DNA of 64,000 bases, taken from NCBI RefSeq assembly GCF_020921035.1, contig NC_063150.1, positions 30,861,826 through 30,925,825 of the forward strand, in the 5' to 3' direction. Position numbers and translations under genes: made by a program. Source of the DNA: Rhodamnia argentea. Its lineage: Eukaryota > Streptophyta > Magnoliopsida > Myrtales > Myrtaceae. Below are positions 59,091 to 64,000 of the stretch, piece by piece (the first letter of the stretch is position 1; each line of letters starts with the position of its first letter). The notes beneath the pieces were generated by a model. The model was not told the DNA's origin. It saw nothing but the letters and a program-made list of their open reading frames with translations, and ran no database searches.

Positions 59091-60473
59091 GGGTCTAAAG
59101 TCTTGTTGATTCTGAAGCAGGGGATGGTAGTCTATTTCAATCTTGTTAGGTAGCTATGGAGTGAATTGTTTGTTTCTGCTGTTTTTAACCTGGTGTTTAA
59201 GTCGGTTTACGAATTTTGACTGTACTGTGGAGTACGAAAGCTTTAGGAAACAGAGATCGAGCTGCTTTGAGGGATCGTTCTTGATCTTGTTAAAAGAGAT
59301 TTAGAAATCAAAGCTCATGTATTTTTTGGTCTTCGGCAAGGGACTCCCCTCGTATCTTTGCTCTTTTGGCTATAAAATTTTGTCACATTCTTCACTTGAT
59401 GGTCAGTGATCTAAATATATCCCTTGGACCGGTTGAGATGTTCTGAGCTGGAAGCATGTTTTGAGGACAAGTACGTCTTTGCTGACCGCCCTAGGAAGGT
59501 TGATGATAACCAAGCTTGTTGTAAAATTAGATCCAATAGGACGGTCTATATAAGAGATGCGCATTTGTCATCATCTCTGGCATTGGATATTTTCTTTGGA
59601 ATTATCTTGCACATTGAATGACTAAATATAAGAAGGTATATATTTTGTTTTTTGATTTAATATATAAGTCAGGGTGGGGGAATCGCGATGGGGGTGGACT
59701 TGTTGCCGCACCTGTGACGGATGCGGCGGATTCCATGTGTGTCCACCGTCTGAGTTGAACAAATTATAAAATCATGAGGAAGTTTCGATGCTAAAGGGTG
59801 TTCCACTACTAATGTAGTGTTTAATTACCGGGTCTTGAATTAGGTGACATGAACAATTTCAAGGCACCGACCATGCTCTCGTTTTTAACCCATAGATCGT
59901 CAAAAAGAATGGACACTTCCATAAGACTAGATTTGGTCGATAACGTTAGATAAAACTTCATCAGAACGGCGATTATCAAGCCGAATTAATGCAGGCTGGC
60001 CATGTTTGATTCTCGGCATGGTTTCTTCTGGCCTATCTAGTCCAATCTGTTGTGGAGATGGTTAGCAAGAATCAGAAGGAATACCTTCTTCCCCCGCAAA
60101 TCTTTCATGCCAACAATGACATATTCAGCACCTTAGAAGCAAGCATCCAAAGATACTCGCAGCAAAGAAGCTTAGCTTCAGCAGTACCTATCTCAACCGA
60201 TCAAGCCTGTTCCTCCTCTCTCTTTTTTCTTTTGGTCAGCGACTAGGATACCGTCATTGATACCACGGGTGCCGGACGTGTCACGACACGAGAACAAAGG
60301 GAGTGGAAGAGAAGGGTTCGAAATCTTTGCAAAGTTTCTCTTGCTTTGGCACACCAGATCCTGAGGCTCTGAGGACACGAGAAGGCTCACTTTATGAGGC
60401 AAAGCTGAAAGGGCAAACGGACGAGGAATACTGTTGATCCTGACCGTTCAGCAGTTTGTTTCTTTTTAACGCA
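59091..60473. other. eS24 3' flank and spacer
   Basis: Starts with the presumed 3' UTR. Open frames here (for example 59424-59621 and 60052-60246) show no family I recognise. No RNA gene seen. Confidence 0.45.
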
Positions 60474-60482
60474 TTTGTGGAA

Positions 60483-60923
60483 GGAAAAAAGCCACCAAAA
60501 ATCATAAATTATACCCGTTGTGGCAAATTTATCCCAAACTTTTCTTTGTAACTCAAAAAATGTTAAATTTGTACATATGTGACATATTTATTCCAAACTT
60601 GTGCTCGTGTAACACATTTTACTCCAAACTTTTTGTCGTGATACTAAAAACTCCAAACTTTTAGGCACGTGACACATTTATCCTAAATTTTGAGGTAAAT
60701 ATGTCACACGGATATAAATTTAAGATTTTTGATATCACAAAAAAATATTTTGAAATAAATATGTCACACAGATATAAGTTTAGGATTTTCGATGTCACAA
60801 AAAAAAGTTTGGAGCAAATTTGTAAAATAAGTAAAACTTTGAGATTTTTGGTGTCACAAAAAAAAAAATAGGATAAATGTGTCACAGTTAGCATAGTTCA
60901 GAAATTTTTGGTAGTTTTTTCCC
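60483..60923. mobile_element. Mutator-like MITE with a perfect 9-bp target duplication
   Basis: A 441-bp foldback element lies between two identical copies of TTTGTGGAA (60474-60482 and 60924-60932). The ends GGAAAAAAGCCACCAAAAAT and, inverted, GGGAAAAAACTACCAAAAAT are long inverted repeats. Inside, phrases around TGACACATTTATCC and AACTTTT recur on both arms. A 9-bp duplication and long inverted repeats are typical of Mutator-type elements. Confidence 0.88.
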
Positions 60924-60932
60924 TTTGTGGAA

Positions 60933-62776
60933 ATTAAGGACACCATCTCCCCATTGTATTGTTGCTCCAAAATTTGCCTGAAAGGACCTTCCCAAATCAG
61001 GAAGAAGCTCAAACGAAATTGCCCGCACTGCTTCCAAAAGAATGCTGAGGGCTTGGACCTTCCCAAATCAGCAAAGACACTAGGTAACTAGTATTTCGAG
61101 CAAATTCAGTAGCAGCATTGAGCGAACTACAAAGCTTTCTCATCTCCCTCAATGAGACTAAACAAATCAATAAACGGAGAGCAGATGGGTTATATCTCAA
61201 ATTCCTCAGAAAGAGAAATCTAGCAGCATCGAGTCAAAATGGGCAGGGCAAGTTCGTTCCATATCCTCACCCTTTTGTCTAACAGAGTCTATAATTAGGT
61301 ACTGTCGGAAATTTTAAATTATTACTCCATCCAGACTCCCTCCATGGAATTGCAAACAAAAACAAAAACAGCACACAACTATCCTCAGCACATAACAGCT
61401 ATCAGGAAAAAAGCCATTCTAACAAAAATCACGGGAAACTAAAGGCCATAGCCATGAGAATGCAGAGGCAAAATAGAAGTAACAATATAACACCCGTATC
61501 ATATATGTACTCACTATAAGCATTAGCCAAGAAGTCATACCATTAGATGTTGCTGCGACAAAAATGAAGATCGAAATCAGAAATGCCATAACAACCAAAA
61601 CTGTTACCAGGACCATGTAAGAACAAATTTAAACGAAGTATAGGATTGCAGTGGTAACATGCCCCTCTTTCCACCAACTGAATTTTCTAGCCGTGATAAA
61701 TTAGCTATTTATATAGCCCCAGCTATTCGTTGTGGAATACTCAATTGCAGGCATAAAACAATTGCAACAGTGTAACAAGCAATTTACAATTTCACCAAGT
61801 TGTTCAAATACCATGCTCCAACAATTCCACAACTTAGATAATGTGAAAGTAACAATAGACCTAAAAATTTTCATTGTAAACAATGAAACATTGCCTGAAT
61901 TCGATGGCCTAATATTACACATGAACTGCTAAACATCAACATGACTTGAATGCATGATGTCAAAGCATCAAATGGAAGAATAAATTCCACCGACAAGACA
62001 CGGGGCAGAAGGCGCAGTGCAGAGCAGAAACTATAATTGCTATCATCTGTACTTGTCACACTGCTACAAGACACTAAGATGCATTCATCACCTATATAAA
62101 CAGTGTGACATGCTCATGAATTTTCATCTCCCGCATGCTATTAGTGTAACAAGGAAGTACTTGCTTGTTTGTAGAATACACATTTTAGAATGAAAGGCAC
62201 CAAGACAACTCAAAGACCTTCCAGAAAATGACAAACCAAGGATAACAGTGCAACTCCAGCTCTATATTCAGCCAAATCCTTCTTGTATTCACAGTAAAGT
62301 CAGGCTAGAACATTATTGCAGATCGTACAGGTTTTCAACAAAGCTGATGCAAACTAAAGAAAACCGGAATACCCAAATCCCGTGATTCTAATCAACCACC
62401 ACAAAACATAAGAACTTGCATGAACTGAAGACAGTTCAGAAATCCCACAGGACAGATCCTGCCAGGAAAGTTAGAGCAATTCCATTATTTCATCTACCAT
62501 TGTTGATTCGTAGTAGCCGTTATCTACATAACTGAGGAAAACATGACCAATCTATCGGAGGCTAAATAATTAGAAATAATTATTCAACAACTGCCCTATC
62601 ATCTTTCGAAGAAAGGCGAAACCGAAATCTCAACTGGCCACTACACTATCAAGTGTCATCTATTTATCAATGCCCAATCAATTTCTCGAAAGCTGAGTGG
62701 GGGAAACAAGAGAACTCAAACTCGCTTACAACTGACATCCCATGAAATTGAAAACCCCAGTGGCTAATACCTTAAA
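60933..62776. other. Spacer and 3' side of the GeBP-like gene
   Basis: Downstream of the minus-strand GeBP gene, so it probably includes its 3' UTR. A 65-codon minus frame at 61419-61616 starts with a hydrophobic stretch (MVLVTVLVVMAFLISIFIFV) but has no context supporting a gene. Nothing else recognised. Confidence 0.45.
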
Positions 62777-64000
62777 TCACCCTCCTCCGCTAGAACGCAG
62801 CTCCTCTATAGTCGCCTTGATATGATCCTGCACCAACTCCAACCGCTTCGAGTACACCTCCAACTCCATTATCTGCTGCTTCCTCCACCTCTCGTCCGCC
62901 ATTTCAGCGGTGCTGCCCACTCCAAATCCCACTCCATAACTGAACGGCATCGGATTCAACGCCGCTGCAATATACCCAAACCCTCCTCTTGAACCCCCAC
63001 CGCCAAATCCCCCGCCCATTGTGGCCCCACTCAACAACTCCTTAAACAATGGCGATAAGCAGCTCCTCACAGTATCCTCAATCACTCCAGCAACATTCGG
63101 ATTCGCATTGACATTTGCACTTGCATTCATATTCAGATTCAAATTTGGATTTGCATTGTTTGATACGGTAGGACCATCCACCCCTAAATTCCTCTCCTCC
63201 ACCTTCACATGCTGTAGCTGCACCTGCACCTGCTGTGGATGAGGCTGTGGCTGCGAAGGACGCTGTCTTTTGCGCGACTTTGTGGGCGTTGACGTTGGAT
63301 CAAAAAAAGGGTTAGGATTAGGAGTGCTAAAAAGGTGATTATTGAAACTAGGGTTTCGAAGGGTGTTGTCATCGTCATCATCGATGTGATCGTTGTTAGA
63401 GCCGGGAGTGGCGGCGGCGGCAGCGGCGACGTTGGTCCAGATCCTGCGGGAGATCTCGAAGGTGGCCTGGTCGTGGGGGCTCTTGAAAGAGAAGTCCTTG
63501 CCGGAGCTCATCCTGCTGATCACGTTCCGGTACTTCTTCTTAAGCCGGCGGAGCTTCTCTACGAGCTGGTTCTTGTTGAAATCGAGCTGGAGCTTGGACT
63601 TGATCTGGTCGTAGAACGCGGCGGTGTCGTGGTGGCCGCCGGAGGGCGCCCCGCCGCGCTGCGTGGTGTAGTCGAGGAACCCGCGGAGGAGCTCGATCTC
63701 GTCCTCGTCGGTCCAGAGGCGCTGGAACAGGGGCTTGGCGACGGTGACGGCTGGGGAGGGCCGCTTCAGCTCGGAAGGGGAGATCGTGCCGACGATCGGG
63801 GGAACGGGGGAGGCGGCGGGGGCGGCGATGGAGACGGCGGCGGAGGAAGAGGAGGAGGGGGGAACGGGAGGGACGACGGGGAGGGGATCGGGGCGGATGG
63901 GGGCGGGGACGGCGACGGTGACAGCGGCGGAGGAGGGGGGGAGGGCGGGGTCGAGTGGGGTGGCGGTGGGGAGGGAGGAGGAGGTGGAGGCGGAGTTGGC
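62777..64000 (-). CDS. GeBP/STOREKEEPER-like (DUF573) transcription factor, 5'-partial
   Basis: On the minus strand the frame is open from the right edge to the stop at 62777, giving 407 residues of an intronless reading frame without its start. The N-terminal part seen is Pro/Ser/Ala-rich (LPTATPLDPALPPSS). The DUF573 DNA-binding region follows (KPLFQRLWTDEDEIELLRGF, then FYDQIKSKLQLDFNKNQLVE and KLRRLKKKYRN, then DFSFKSPHDQATFEISRRIW). After an acidic patch come a basic SRKRQRPS nuclear-localisation-like motif and an Asn-rich stretch. The C-terminal helix (WRKQQIMELEVYSKRLELVQ) resembles the leucine-zipper-like dimerisation region of GeBP proteins. These are plant-specific nuclear regulators linked to leaf cell fate, cytokinin response and storage-gene control. 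Family call is firm; the subgroup is not. Confidence 0.9.
   Translation of the reverse strand, partial: ANSASTSSSLPTATPLDPALPPSSAAVTVAVPAPIRPDPLPVVPPVPPSSSSSAAVSIAAPAASPVPPIVGTISPSELKRPSPAVTVAKPLFQRLWTDEDEIELLRGFLDYTTQRGGAPSGGHHDTAAFYDQIKSKLQLDFNKNQLVEKLRRLKKKYRNVISRMSSGKDFSFKSPHDQATFEISRRIWTNVAAAAAATPGSNNDHIDDDDDNTLRNPSFNNHLFSTPNPNPFFDPTSTPTKSRKRQRPSQPQPHPQQVQVQLQHVKVEERNLGVDGPTVSNNANPNLNLNMNASANVNANPNVAGVIEDTVRSCLSPLFKELLSGATMGGGFGGGGSRGGFGYIAAALNPMPFSYGVGFGVGSTAEMADERWRKQQIMELEVYSKRLELVQDHIKATIEELRSSGGG

Noticed and set aside
61419..61616. Small hydrophobic protein of 65 residues
   Set aside because: Single short frame in AT-rich 3' flanking DNA with no supporting context; kept only as a remark.

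Overview
This window is nuclear DNA from a flowering plant. The genes have many short introns with GT..AG borders, two of the proteins carry plastid-targeting leaders, the spacers are full of small plant-type DNA transposons, and there are plastid-derived fragments. Gene content fits a eudicot. A woody rosid such as a member of the Myrtaceae is a guess from the overall look and was not tested.

Layout, left to right. (1) 71-534, minus strand: exon 1 of a GT-2-type trihelix transcription factor that continues off the left edge, with a degenerate organellar large-subunit rRNA fragment behind its promoter. (2) 4023-6345, plus: a five-exon gene for a short tail-anchored protein resembling plant syntaxin/t-SNARE relatives; a hAT-type MITE sits in intron 3. 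(3) 8529-13920, plus: a complete 14-exon zeta-carotene desaturase gene (ZDS). (4) 14289-41851: a large direct tandem duplication. Unit 1 is 14289-25680 and unit 2 is 25681-41851. Each unit ends with the promoter, 5' leader and first coding exon of a WNK kinase gene; only the unit 2 copy is joined to the rest of the gene. Unit 1 was later hit by a 480-bp solo LTR, and unit 2 by a 5,044-bp CACTA transposon made mostly of GCGACGAA/TTCGTCGC repeats and carrying a fragment of plastid ycf2. (5) 41713-44737, plus: a complete seven-exon WNK kinase gene. (6) About 46505-50744: a second, smaller local duplication holding two Harbinger-like elements. (7) 51842-56264, minus: a six-exon plastid DUF1517 protein gene (FLAP1-like), divergent from (8) 57180-59090, plus: the five-exon ribosomal protein eS24 gene. 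(9) 62777 to the right edge, minus: a GeBP/STOREKEEPER-type (DUF573) transcription factor, 3'-complete and open at the 5' side.

The genes do not form one pathway. ZDS makes carotenoid precursors in plastids, FLAP1 tunes photosynthesis under changing light, eS24 belongs to the cytosolic 40S ribosome, WNK is a regulatory kinase, and the two edge genes are transcription factors.

The most unusual structure is the tandem duplication, which left an orphan, apparently intact WNK promoter plus first exon about 16 kb upstream of the working gene, with a palindrome-rich CACTA element between them. All exon borders were assigned by eye from reading-frame continuity, splice dinucleotides and remembered family conservation; no alignment or database search was run.
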